DNA of 21,593 nucleotides from a virus: positions 1 through 21,593 of the IMG/VR virus record IMGVR_UViG_3300025133_003666; one strand, written 5' to 3'. Both the position numbers and the translations under genes were made by a program. Numbering within the stretch: position 1 is the first letter of the stretch; each line of letters starts with the position of its first letter. The notes beneath the pieces were generated by a model. The model searched no databases and was not told where the DNA came from. It saw nothing but the letters and a program-made list of their open reading frames with translations. Shown piece by piece: positions 8,601 through 16,372 of this stretch.

Positions 8601-11214
8601 TATATCTAGTCATTAAAGGTGACTTAATTGTAGGGTTTTTGAAATTTATAAACTGTTGTACCTTTCCAGCCGTAGCTGAATGGTTTGTTATTATATTATT
8701 AAAATATTTAAATTCAATATCGTCGAAATATACAAGAGTTTCTGGTGCTGTAGAGCCACTTTCATATAAAAGGCTGTCAGCACCTCTAACATCGCCATAT
8801 ACTCCATTACCTATAGTTCCAGATACACCTTGGAACTCATAATCAGGACTAGAACTAGTACCATTATAAGAAGTCCATCTAAATCCATTAACCCATATAG
8901 TCATATTGGATGGCCACGGAGAGTGTTTCCACGGACATGCTACACCATTATACCAAGTACTTAGAGCTATTCTGTCGTCTAAAGGTGGCCCATCTTGGAA
9001 CGTCTGAGCACCATCCAAAGCAGTTTTTACAGTTGGTGTAAATGTTACTCCAGTATTGTTACCATTATCACGGACCATAAATGGCATAACTACGAATGGT
9101 TTATTTTCATCTAAACTTCCAGATAATTGGTCGGAGCCTGCATTACTTCCACTAATACAACCATCAAAGAAAGCCATAGCAGGAGTTCCATAGGAAATAT
9201 ATCTTCCATATTGTTCGTCACCCCCAGCGCTACCAAAAGCACTAGCAGGGTCGTGTAATGCGTTGTATTCAAACGGGGAAGCATTTTTACTGTATGTTTT
9301 CTTACCCCAAGCTTGATTAGTATCAAACGCCATCTTCATAGTAATCCAACCGTCTTCAGGTAATTCTACCCAATGAGGTTCTGTAGAAGTATCAGGTTCT
9401 GTAAGAATTCTTGGGTCATGCACCATAGTTAGACCCTTACCATTATCAAAAGATGCCATACCACCTGACGCATATAGACCATTGGCAGATGTAGTAGGAC
9501 TTTGCCACTTAGTTACAGGTAATGCGTAAGCATATATATTACCTATGTTAGCTTCATTCTTATCTAACGTAAGACTTGAACCACTTAATTTTGCTTCGGC
9601 GTTACCAAACATTCTTTGGAATACCATACCTCCCAATTGTACGTCATTTCTACCTTCTACGTAAAAACGATTCATACCATAATGTAAGAAATCATCTAAA
9701 GTATTAAATCCTTCAGCCCTATAACTAGACCACGTAACTACAACACTACGCCAGAAAGTTCTAAGACTACCTCTAGATTCTTCCCACATATTATCACTAC
9801 CAGCTACAGTTTGGGCAGTTATAGACATACTATCTATTGAAGGATTGGTTGACGTATAAGAGCCATCGCCTTGACCTACGGTTCTATAATAAACAGTTCC
9901 ATTTCCTCCCCACCTAGTTGCATTAATAGCTGGAGAAGGTAACATCTTTGCGATGTTCATTGTAAAATTAATTTCAGGAATAGACATTCTTTTATCAGCT
10001 ATATGAGCACCAAAAGCTATTTCAGTATTCTCTGCTACTGACGTACCACTCATACTACCACTAAGTACAGAAGCACCACTAAAAGGAGCATAACCAAATC
10101 CTCCAGTATCCAGAGGTACTGGTTTAGGTATGTTCCACATTCCTAGTTTTATAACTTGAGGATTATATGACTTATCTCCAAGACTTGTTTGCATATTATG
10201 CATAAATTTTTGATTTGATGTGTACGTAGATATGTGGTGTGCTTTTAGAGAACTACCTCCAGAAGCTTTCTTTTCACCATTTATTTCTACAGTAGATGAA
10301 AAAATAGGTTTACTAACTGCATCAGTAGATAAAACACTACCTAAAGATTGCGTAGCAAAAATATCATTAAAAATTGTATTATTTGTTGAAACATCAGGCA
10401 TTTCTTTAGTATTAGCTCCTTGCGCTGGTAATGGTGTACCTACTTTTACTCTTGTCTGTAAGTCTTTCCATTTCCAATATGGGGCATATATTTGCCATTT
10501 TTGTTTCTCGTTTCTATTATCGTATAAGGCAGTCCAAAGACCATTGATATTATTCTTTTTCATAGGTTTAACATATACTCTCTTGTTTTCTGGATTAGAG
10601 AAATATTTACCTAAATTATGAGCTATATCATCACTAGCTCCTCCTCCAAAGAAAGCGTCTCCACCTGCCCAAATAATATCTTCTCCTTCTTCGGGAGCTA
10701 TATATAAATCCTTTATACTTGAAGCTGCTCTATCATTATCTTGAATAAGAGCAGTACCAAAAGATTTATTAGAACCATCAAAATTTTCTTCCATCCATGG
10801 AATTTCAGGGTCTAAATAAGCACTATATACTGCTAATTTATCGCCAGTCTCATTAGCTATACCAGTCTGTTTAACCACACCACTATTAACTACAGTTCCT
10901 ATACTGAAACCTCCTTCCTTTCCTGTTATATTTTTCTGTAGAAGATATACTTCTTGTTCAGGAAGTGTTGTGGTTCCGCTTAAAGTCATACCTGTACAGT
11001 ATGTCTGTAAATATGCATTTTCTAGTTTTCCCCCACCTACAGTAGGTTCTGCTGGAACACTACCAGAAAGTACAATCTGGGTGGCGTTAAATCCACCATT
11101 TAAATAAAATAAATCATCAGTAGCTTTAGAAAAATCTTTAAATCTAGGGTAAAGAGACATACCTTCTGTAATAAGTTTTCTTTTGTAATAACGATTATTT
11201 TGTATTTCTATCAT
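5692..11214 (-). CDS. Giant tail-tip / receptor-binding protein with C-terminal LamG-like domain (1840 aa)
   Basis: This is the largest gene in the window. It begins two bases after the tape-measure stop and ends in an ATGA overlap with the next gene. The N-terminal 300 residues and the long middle are Gly-, Ser-, Thr-, Asn- and Trp-rich and appear to be repeated beta-sheet material with no recognisable enzyme motif. Residues about 1641-1785 look like a concanavalin/LamG sandwich: FGIKLHNGNVIAYTSG, then FKLYINGALEDY, then FVIGG and GSVEEIVIYNKAI, the classic order of a LamG_3 domain. Such domains bind glycans. A final 50-residue segment (VTQHARLFLMDYHNIRG) is different and may be the docking piece. 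Its place directly after the tape measure is where distal-tail and host-contact proteins are encoded, so a role in adsorption is likely. The ribosome-binding site is weak; translation is probably coupled to the tape-measure gene. Confidence 0.65.
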   Translation of the reverse strand: MIEIQNNRYYKRKLITEGMSLYPRFKDFSKATDDLFYLNGGFNATQIVLSGSVPAEPTVGGGKLENAYLQTYCTGMTLSGTTTLPEQEVYLLQKNITGKEGGFSIGTVVNSGVVKQTGIANETGDKLAVYSAYLDPEIPWMEENFDGSNKSFGTALIQDNDRAASSIKDLYIAPEEGEDIIWAGGDAFFGGGASDDIAHNLGKYFSNPENKRVYVKPMKKNNINGLWTALYDNRNEKQKWQIYAPYWKWKDLQTRVKVGTPLPAQGANTKEMPDVSTNNTIFNDIFATQSLGSVLSTDAVSKPIFSSTVEINGEKKASGGSSLKAHHISTYTSNQKFMHNMQTSLGDKSYNPQVIKLGMWNIPKPVPLDTGGFGYAPFSGASVLSGSMSGTSVAENTEIAFGAHIADKRMSIPEINFTMNIAKMLPSPAINATRWGGNGTVYYRTVGQGDGSYTSTNPSIDSMSITAQTVAGSDNMWEESRGSLRTFWRSVVVTWSSYRAEGFNTLDDFLHYGMNRFYVEGRNDVQLGGMVFQRMFGNAEAKLSGSSLTLDKNEANIGNIYAYALPVTKWQSPTTSANGLYASGGMASFDNGKGLTMVHDPRILTEPDTSTEPHWVELPEDGWITMKMAFDTNQAWGKKTYSKNASPFEYNALHDPASAFGSAGGDEQYGRYISYGTPAMAFFDGCISGSNAGSDQLSGSLDENKPFVVMPFMVRDNGNNTGVTFTPTVKTALDGAQTFQDGPPLDDRIALSTWYNGVACPWKHSPWPSNMTIWVNGFRWTSYNGTSSSPDYEFQGVSGTIGNGVYGDVRGADSLLYESGSTAPETLVYFDDIEFKYFNNIITNHSATAGKVQQFINFKNPTIKSPLMTRYSGSDATPVNANMLRDLNRDGNLYSRRTGHGIAIGFNGFDQMTNYLGAGTVGRYENFGGGVPAGGGTAGYTGYAYQLWNNFSTASFDNLTRMTPTAAWVTVANTGAISTHNHINTYGTGIGGWDKMGHQCWGTQWGSNGVARVPPIPDTTAANGQWIMGDAGAYQYTSNASTTPSIHQSCWQGASMWYNGASGSTLYSGGKYFHGESGTSDAWWGDDLRCGRAWMTISSGALGDVASAPTAAEYRLPSQSKRLYSGHTFYVGYADKGEAFGSTDGFTQKGFTTMAIDMSTGSATQTGAGSTSWKTDDGSVGDFAASLWAKRENIWASAKILAVPGMPGLNMADDEAELDNNAIIVDNPGILLPDEEDCEYIIYRAGAGINVSGANNIYAGTVDDDSGGSNTILKICKLAMNKSNAQGTEGVIYFDTPMTNLSSWELSELWISPYKYWVNLSFVDTNNGDYSTSTFFPEQETTAVLNYPRNYESIMQINERFTGSGPDVFADAVGSTYNESTYSYDDTASQAGVRGLITKPWILEAGAESTSLVVDKDFGFGTYDDDENEGGQLGKAAVVLNTYNDIELKGLVDSAGVAPDEDINLVLGLSNQVAAKTVSLVGDENSAALDEAFLPAMVWQFHDELPQISKFSVSPAFDALQSDVNLYELTKENVNNIKFDWSESGDDVWYRMLMVDNKNIPDKYANAFFWAPLNVSSSTIGSAPALNEYDMSVTPRQYPDSGTALTVGTSVRTKIDGLSGYTAYTASSSTGTISAASQMEDLTEYTLCAHFIPSSDDKGTHVWLISEGGADTATNGFGIKLHNGNVIAYTSGASATSTSLIACDGETPLSVIVTYKSGSKIGPDFKLYINGALEDYILSPDPCNSGGDDFVIGGTGTTGTYGGSVEEIVIYNKAIPIIESDSEYLYNPSELTEVVTSASTEQRYVTQHARLFLMDYHNIRGLNRKQVASSNQVSWKVTTL

Positions 11215-11216
11215 AT

Positions 11217-14200
11217 TTAAATACCATACCTTTTTAGTAGTTCCTTGGCCCTACTAGCTTTTTTACTTATTGCTTTTCCTGCAAATGAATCTATAGCTAA
11301 AGCAGCACTTCCTGCATTAAAAGAGCCTACGTCTAATGATTCTACTGTTAAATTTTGCACTACCATACCTTTTTCTTTATCCCCTTTGAATATACCTTTC
11401 AAAGCATTATGTAACATCTTATCAACGCGCTTACTATTTAAGTCTTTGTTTGGTATAACCTTTCCAGCCGTCTGTGGTACGAACAATTCTGGTCCTACTT
11501 CACCCACAATATATGGGGCTGCTTGTTGTGCTTGTCCACCATTAGCCATAGCAGTGACATATCCTCCATTTTTTAATCCTATAGCCTTTTTAATTATTTT
11601 TATAGTATTAGAACTTATACTCTTACCTAAGTTGAGTATTCTCATAACAGCATCTATACCACGATTAATAACATCTAAGAATTTTTCTTTAACAGCTCTA
11701 CCTATATCGGCAGCTAGTTGAATTACGCTGTTCGTCAAACCCACAACCAAGTCTGCCATACCTGAGAAGACACTTTTAATCGGTTGTACAATCCATTTAT
11801 CAATCCACACACCTACACCCATAATAGCCTCAGGAATTGTATTCATAAATAAATCTACAAAGAGGTCTTTCCAATTTTTTATATACCAACCTAACATTTT
11901 AAAGAAGTGACTAAACCATAGTCCCATCTTAAATAATGGTCCTTCCATTATATCAACAACCACAGTTCCTATTTTAGCAAATTCTCCTACCCATACTCCT
12001 ATTCCCCATTTAATAAATCCTATGAAATTACCAAAGAATTCTTTTAATCTAAACCAGAGACCAAACTGCTCTTCCATACGTTTACCTACACCATATAAGA
12101 CCAGACCTAAAGCTACAAAGGCTAAAGTGATTCCTACTATTGTTCCCCATAATGGAGAAGTAATAGCAGCTATTATACCTAATGGTATAGCTAATCCCCA
12201 CGCAGCTAAAGTGGCTGCCATAATAGCTATAGTTTCAAATATTAATGCGACACCTAATGCCAGAGCTGCAAGAACGCCTAATCCTTTATTATAATTTAGG
12301 ATAGTCTGAATTAAATTTTGATGCCATTTTGCTACAGTATTTATAGTGGTATAAGCAGTATCTGCAATTGTAGTCATCATATCCCAAATCTTATTACCTA
12401 TTAGCAATATCGTAGAATTAATCAATGCCATTATAGATGCATTTTGCCACCAGTTGGCAGCTGTTTCGCGATATCTTGCTAATGTTAATCTCATTTGAAC
12501 TAAAATACTTGCCTCTGAAAGTACTATTTCCCCTACTTGAGCGTGGGTTTTATATACCATAGCATCAGCATTATATTTTATTCCAGCAGTATCTAAATGC
12601 CTAAAGAAGGTTTTACGTGTCATGCTTGCAGCTTCTTTTTCATCTAAAACAATTCCTAAAGCCTGTAAAGTAGCAGAATATGATTCTGCTGCCACATAAG
12701 CTTGAGTAGCAGGTAAAGCTACCATCATTCTGAAGCTTGTTATAGCCTTTTCTAGGGCAAATTTAGTAATTAAAGCAGCAGTATGAGCTTGAGTAAATAA
12801 TGTATTTTTAGAAGTAGCAACAATCATCGCTTCTGTAACAGCAACACCCCTCAGTACCATTAATTGATAGGCATATCCTATTGCCGTACTGATAGGTAGT
12901 ATTTTATTCATCAGATGGAAAGCTAATGCAGCTTTAACTACATCTTCACCGAAGAATTTCATAGCACCGACGAGTATTTTTAAAGGAAGTAAGTATACTT
13001 CTAACAACTTCAAACTCAATGCCATGTTGTCAACAAATCCCATAATGAGAGGTATTAAATCATTCATTATAACTCTGAGTTCGTTCACTCCTCTAATAGC
13101 CACTTCTTCTAAATTTTTACCAAATTCAGTTAAAACATATCCAGACTCTGTCTGTACTACTAATAGGTCTTGAAAGTCCTGTACAGTTTCTGAAACAGCT
13201 TGGTGGAATGCGTTAAGATATCCAGTTCCTTCAAATGCTGCATCATTATATAAAAACATCATTTTCACATTGTTTTTCAAAATCTGTATTTGAGCTTGAA
13301 TAGATTCATTCTGAATACGAACCATCTCATCTAATTCTCCTCCTGCTCCAGCAGTCGCATCTACAGCGTCTTTAAATTCTTCTGCGTTCTGAACTAAGTG
13401 AACGAAAGCAGTTGCACCACGAACATTCAAATCTTGAATTAACGTAGTAAGTAGTTCAGTATCATTGATAACTCCTGCACCTAGAACTTTAGAGAAATTA
13501 GTCGCTATTTCAGTTAATTGAAGCATGTTACCTTGAGCGTCAGTAACCTCTACTCCCATCTGTTTGAAATTAGCAGTACTATCTCCAATACTCTCTGCAA
13601 GCTCTGCTACACCCTGCCTTAATCCACGCCCTGCTATACCTGCCTCTAAAGCTCTATTAGTCAAGATTTGTAGAGACCCTAACAGTTGGTCTATAGATTG
13701 CCCTGTAGAGGTAAAGAAAGGTAGAGCAAACTTAACAGCGCTTGCTAAATCTTGATACTCAATAAGAGACTTCTGTATAGCAAATGCAAATTTATCTGTT
13801 ACCTCTGCGGCTTGATTCATTTCCATATCAAAACCAAAGAGTGTCTGAGTTACAAGTTTAGATATAGTATTGTGGTCTCCTGCGACTGCCATAGAAAGTT
13901 TTAGGGTTTCGTTTAAAACTTGCATAGAATCAGATGCACTCAGACCAGCCGATGCAAGTTGATACAGACCTTCTGCACCATTTTGCATCTCCATACCAAA
14001 TTGTTGCCCAAACTGAACCACTTGGTCACCGACGGAAAATAATTCTTCGTTGGTTACTCTAAATACAGAGTTTGCATTTAAGAGTTCTCTTTCAAATTGT
14101 ATCAATTCTTGGGTATTTTCTTGGAGTTTATAATAGAATGCGGTAAGAACTGAAATAGATTCTCTTACTGCTTCTACAAAATTAGTTTTCATTGCGACTG

Positions 14201-14984
14201 CTAAACTATGAGTTCCTTCTTGAATAAATGCTTGAGTTTTAGCTACATCTTGTTGAACTCGAACCAGTTCTTGTTCTGCTTTTGTAACATCTTTATCAGC
14301 ATCTACTACCTTTTTAGATAGGTCTTGTTTCGTTTTAGCATATTTAGTGTCACCCGTAGTACGCACATTATCAAAGTGTTTATACTCTTCTTCCTGTGAC
14401 TTTACGACAGCTATTTCATCTTTTATCAATTGAACAGCTTCTTCACCTAATTTTTCTCTTTTAGCTGAAGTATTAATTGTATTTTGAAGTGCTTGCCTCT
14501 GTATTTTCACTCCTTCCATCACTTCTCTACGCTCTTCCTTCCTAAGTTTGGTGAAATTCATTAACATTTGTTCGAATTTCTTACCGTCAGCCATATCTTT
14601 ACCGATATTAGCAAATAGTTTAGTTTTAACGCTTTTAGGAGCAGCTCTTTTCAGTGCTTTCATAGCTCCCGCGCTAGCAGTAGCTGATGCTCCCAAACCT
14701 TTATAAGCGTTTTTTAAACGCTGAACTGCACCTTTCGCACTCTTTTCTAAAAATTTATCTTGGTTTTTACTATGATTTTCTAAGTTAGACCTAGCTTGTT
14801 TTAAATTAGCTGTAGATGTACCTAATGATTTCTTCGCAGCTTCTACATTCTGGCGACGTAGATTGCCATACATCCTCGATGCGAAGCCTCCTATCATCTG
14901 ACCAGCTTGCGAAAACGCCTTTGGAGAAGGCATTGCTAGACCCACAGCTACTCTAGCTGCGAATACTTGACCTGCGAAACCCAT
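11217..14984 (-). CDS. Tail tape measure protein (1255 aa)
   Basis: The tape measure sits inside the tail tube, sets tail length and is ejected with the DNA. The first 260 residues are basic and then heptad-rich coiled coil. Residues about 300-600 carry the conserved tape-measure core (FGMEMQNGAEGLYQLASAG, LTNRALEAGIAGRGLRQGV), as in the TP901-type family. About 660-970 contains long hydrophobic helices, including an almost uninterrupted membrane-like stretch near 903-970. The C-terminus has the motif frequent in this family, GPELFVP followed by AGKVIPN (about 1160-1180). GAGGT lies 10 bases before the ATG. It follows the chaperone pair by 7 bases, the standard order. At the established 0.15 nm per residue the tail would be roughly 190 nm long. 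I see no lysozyme, NlpC/P60 or M23 peptidase motif, which many tape measures of bacterial viruses carry. Confidence 0.92.
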   Translation of the reverse strand: MGFAGQVFAARVAVGLAMPSPKAFSQAGQMIGGFASRMYGNLRRQNVEAAKKSLGTSTANLKQARSNLENHSKNQDKFLEKSAKGAVQRLKNAYKGLGASATASAGAMKALKRAAPKSVKTKLFANIGKDMADGKKFEQMLMNFTKLRKEERREVMEGVKIQRQALQNTINTSAKREKLGEEAVQLIKDEIAVVKSQEEEYKHFDNVRTTGDTKYAKTKQDLSKKVVDADKDVTKAEQELVRVQQDVAKTQAFIQEGTHSLAVAMKTNFVEAVRESISVLTAFYYKLQENTQELIQFERELLNANSVFRVTNEELFSVGDQVVQFGQQFGMEMQNGAEGLYQLASAGLSASDSMQVLNETLKLSMAVAGDHNTISKLVTQTLFGFDMEMNQAAEVTDKFAFAIQKSLIEYQDLASAVKFALPFFTSTGQSIDQLLGSLQILTNRALEAGIAGRGLRQGVAELAESIGDSTANFKQMGVEVTDAQGNMLQLTEIATNFSKVLGAGVINDTELLTTLIQDLNVRGATAFVHLVQNAEEFKDAVDATAGAGGELDEMVRIQNESIQAQIQILKNNVKMMFLYNDAAFEGTGYLNAFHQAVSETVQDFQDLLVVQTESGYVLTEFGKNLEEVAIRGVNELRVIMNDLIPLIMGFVDNMALSLKLLEVYLLPLKILVGAMKFFGEDVVKAALAFHLMNKILPISTAIGYAYQLMVLRGVAVTEAMIVATSKNTLFTQAHTAALITKFALEKAITSFRMMVALPATQAYVAAESYSATLQALGIVLDEKEAASMTRKTFFRHLDTAGIKYNADAMVYKTHAQVGEIVLSEASILVQMRLTLARYRETAANWWQNASIMALINSTILLIGNKIWDMMTTIADTAYTTINTVAKWHQNLIQTILNYNKGLGVLAALALGVALIFETIAIMAATLAAWGLAIPLGIIAAITSPLWGTIVGITLAFVALGLVLYGVGKRMEEQFGLWFRLKEFFGNFIGFIKWGIGVWVGEFAKIGTVVVDIMEGPLFKMGLWFSHFFKMLGWYIKNWKDLFVDLFMNTIPEAIMGVGVWIDKWIVQPIKSVFSGMADLVVGLTNSVIQLAADIGRAVKEKFLDVINRGIDAVMRILNLGKSISSNTIKIIKKAIGLKNGGYVTAMANGGQAQQAAPYIVGEVGPELFVPQTAGKVIPNKDLNSKRVDKMLHNALKGIFKGDKEKGMVVQNLTVESLDVGSFNAGSAALAIDSFAGKAISKKASRAKELLKRYGI

Positions 14985-14991
14985 GTTATTT

Positions 14992-15315
14992 CTAACCTCT
15001 GATTTTCGATTTCAATTCCTCTGCCGCTGCCTTTACATTACCATCACCATCATGGACTCCTGAAAGTGCCTCATATTTTCTTTTCTGTGCCATATACTTA
15101 CTCCAATCATTTCTAATTGCAGGTTTATTTTTAGCCATTTCACCTATATCTTTAGCGTCATACCCATCCATTGAGTGTAAGAGGTTATACTCGTGACAAG
15201 CTGCTAAAATACCTTCTAACTCCCATCGGGGAGTTCTTTTAATTTCATCCCACGTCATGTTTGTTTCTTTCATGAGAGGAATATATAATCTTACCGCATC
15301 AAGCGAGTTTGTCAT
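14992..15315 (-). CDS. Tail assembly chaperone, downstream (T-like) part, probably made as a -1 frameshift fusion
   Basis: This 107-residue frame directly precedes the tape-measure gene and overlaps the upstream chaperone by one base (TGATG). It is charged and mostly helical (MTWDEIKRTPRWELEGILAACHEY, WSKYMAQKRKYEAL), as expected for the T part of a lambda gpG/gpGT-type pair, which recruits tape measure and tube subunits during tail assembly. The ATG at 15315 has no ribosome-binding site at a usable distance; the nearest AGGAG is 23 bases upstream. The frame is open without a stop back to the slippery heptamer at 15330-15324, so the natural product is probably a fusion of 128 residues of the upstream chaperone, three linker codons (Ser-Ala-Leu) and this 107-residue part, 238 residues in all. 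Reinitiation at the TGATG could also produce a free 107-residue protein. Confidence 0.75.
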   Translation of the reverse strand: MTNSLDAVRLYIPLMKETNMTWDEIKRTPRWELEGILAACHEYNLLHSMDGYDAKDIGEMAKNKPAIRNDWSKYMAQKRKYEALSGVHDGDGNVKAAAEELKSKIRG

Positions 15316-15707
15316 CAGAGCTGAAAATTTTCTCGGCTCTCCTGCTCAATACCCATGATGTCATTAGATATTTGATATCTCAATGTTGTTGGGAGTAAAC
15401 TCCAGTGTTCCTCTGTTATTTGAGGTCCATCTGGACTCTTTTCGTTAGCCTTTTCCAGCATAGCTAAAATTCTTTTAGCTCCTATGTCAGTATAATAAGC
15501 CATTTTTTCCTCTTCAGATGCTCTATCTGATAAAGGTCTAAATTTAGGCTCTTCTGCTTCCACTAACTCACAAAATTGATATTTTACGGTTTTTCCTCTA
15601 AATACAATCTCACCTACTTGCACGTCATCAGTGAGCGCAACTAAGTCATCCATTGTCCACATACTAGATGTGGTTTCTTCTTCTGATTTTATTTCTTCTT
15701 CTGTCAT
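15315..15707 (-). CDS. Tail assembly chaperone, upstream (G-like) part (130 aa)
   Basis: The 130-residue acidic protein sits between the tail-tube genes and the tape measure, the invariable place of the gpG-like tail chaperone. It starts with a Glu-rich tail (EEEIKSEEE) followed by VGEIVFRGKTVKYQFCELVEAEEP, a beta hairpin plus helix layout typical of these chaperones, and then two helical segments. It should bind tape measure during tail nucleation without being in the finished particle. AAGGTGAT, an excellent match to the 16S 3' end, lies 5 bases before the ATG, so it should be translated strongly. Its last codons contain the A AAT TTT heptamer (codons 126-128) that should send a fraction of ribosomes into the -1 frame. 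A strong hairpin precedes the gene by about 17 bases and may tune its level relative to the tube genes. Confidence 0.78.
   Translation of the reverse strand: MTEEEIKSEEETTSSMWTMDDLVALTDDVQVGEIVFRGKTVKYQFCELVEAEEPKFRPLSDRASEEEKMAYYTDIGAKRILAMLEKANEKSPDGPQITEEHWSLLPTTLRYQISNDIMGIEQESRENFQL
15324..15343 (-). promoter_or_regulatory. Programmed -1 ribosomal frameshift signal (A AAT TTT) with upstream SD-like stimulator
   Basis: Read on the minus strand, the zero-frame codons GAA AAT TTT contain the heptamer A AAT TTT (15330-15324) in the X XXY YYZ phase required for tandem -1 slippage. After slipping, the next codons are TCA GCT CTG ATG ACA, which is exactly the frame of the downstream chaperone. 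AGGAG (15343-15339) sits 8 bases upstream, a placement like the SD stimulator of the E. coli dnaX frameshift. The zero-frame stop TGA follows two codons after the slip. I could not see a convincing downstream pseudoknot. Frameshifting at this junction is a conserved feature of long-tailed phages. Confidence 0.78.
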
Positions 15708-15723
15708 TTTTAATCACCTTGTT

Positions 15724-15757
15724 TAGAGGGCGCACAGGCTCAAGCCTGTTCCCTCTA
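15724..15757 (-). promoter_or_regulatory. Strong hairpin between tail-tube and chaperone genes
   Basis: A near-perfect inverted repeat fills most of the 63-base gap. TAGAGGG (15724-15730) pairs with CCCTCTA (15751-15757), and ACAGGC (15734-15739) pairs with GCCTGT (15744-15749) across a TCAA loop, with a small CGC/T internal bulge. As minus-strand RNA the loop is UUGA, and the sequence after the stem is AACAAGGTGAT, not a U-run, so it is not a classical terminator. It ends about 5 bases before the chaperone ribosome-binding site. It could stabilise the 3' end of tube mRNA, be a processing site, attenuate transcription, or limit ribosome access to the chaperone gene. Its role is inferred. Confidence 0.6.
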
Positions 15758-15770
15758 GTTGTTTATATAT

Positions 15771-16361
15771 CTACAGTGTTCCTGTTGTTATTGGTGTAGC
15801 TGAAGCTGCATTAGATACAGTTGGTGTTATGTAAGACATAAACTCAATTGTTTCTTCTGTAGTTCCATCTGCATTAACTGAGACGGTGTGTCCTTGAACA
15901 CAACATCCACGTACACTGAAAACATCTTTTGCACCACTCAAGACAACGTGTAAACGGTATCCTGTTTGTGTGGTTGGTTCTGCTAGTCCATCATATGCTG
16001 AACTGTTTGCGCATCCCCATCTTCCGCCACTGTTAAAGATTGAATCATAAACTATATCATTTTTCTTTTTTGTTAATGATACAGTTGTTTCTTTCTTTAT
16101 CTCAGCTTTGGTTACAGAGCGCATACCAACATATGTTATGTCCTCATCCATTGCTCCGATTGATAAATCGACTCCAGTTAAGTCTGCAACTTGGTTCATT
16201 GAACCGGTTGCTGTACTAACAGGATAAGCGAAAATAGTGTTACTTCCTGTGGTTGCTGCGAATGAAACGGCTCCTGCGGCACTTGCTAGAGCGTAAGAAG
16301 CTGCTTCTGTGTCTTCAGTAGTTATATAAACTGCACAATCTCTTCCTAAAAAATATGCCAT
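15771..16361 (-). CDS. Tail tube protein paralog 2 (196 aa)
   Basis: This is the second of two tandem tail-tube-like genes. It shares MAYFLGRD at the start, then DLTGVDLSIGAMDEDITYVG (about 60-80), a KAEIKKETTVSLTKKKND strand pair, RWG and GYR, and VNADGTTEETIEFMS near the C-terminus with the upstream 244-aa gene. The alternating beta pattern ending in a conserved strand is that of tail-tube proteins, which stack as hexameric rings around the tape measure. GAGGT sits 8 bases before the ATG, inside the end of the upstream gene. It is 48 residues shorter than its neighbour, mainly through missing loops between the ISLT strand and the last strands. It could be the main tube subunit, a minor ring, or a variant mixed into the tube. 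The hairpin that follows fits a need for high expression. Confidence 0.72.
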   Translation of the reverse strand: MAYFLGRDCAVYITTEDTEAASYALASAAGAVSFAATTGSNTIFAYPVSTATGSMNQVADLTGVDLSIGAMDEDITYVGMRSVTKAEIKKETTVSLTKKKNDIVYDSIFNSGGRWGCANSSAYDGLAEPTTQTGYRLHVVLSGAKDVFSVRGCCVQGHTVSVNADGTTEETIEFMSYITPTVSNAASATPITTGTL

Positions 16362-16372
16362 ATTTAATTACC

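Noticed and set aside
10220-10621. Plus-strand 133-residue hydrophobic reading frame
   Set aside because: It is antisense to the 1840-aa gene, has no ribosome-binding site, and its Phe/Leu-rich composition is what the complement of Lys/Glu-rich coding gives.
11245-11721. Plus-strand 158-residue reading frame
   Set aside because: Antisense to the tape-measure C-terminus, where family motifs are clear; coding on both strands is not supported.
15724-15757. Classical intrinsic terminator
   Set aside because: The stem is strong but is followed on the transcribed strand by AACAAGG rather than a U-run, and essential tail genes lie downstream in the same direction.
15758-15775. ATATATAAA on the minus strand as a second promoter before the chaperones
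   Set aside because: It is not the TTTATATA form, abuts the preceding stop, and the predicted start would fall within the hairpin; simple AT-rich chance is enough.
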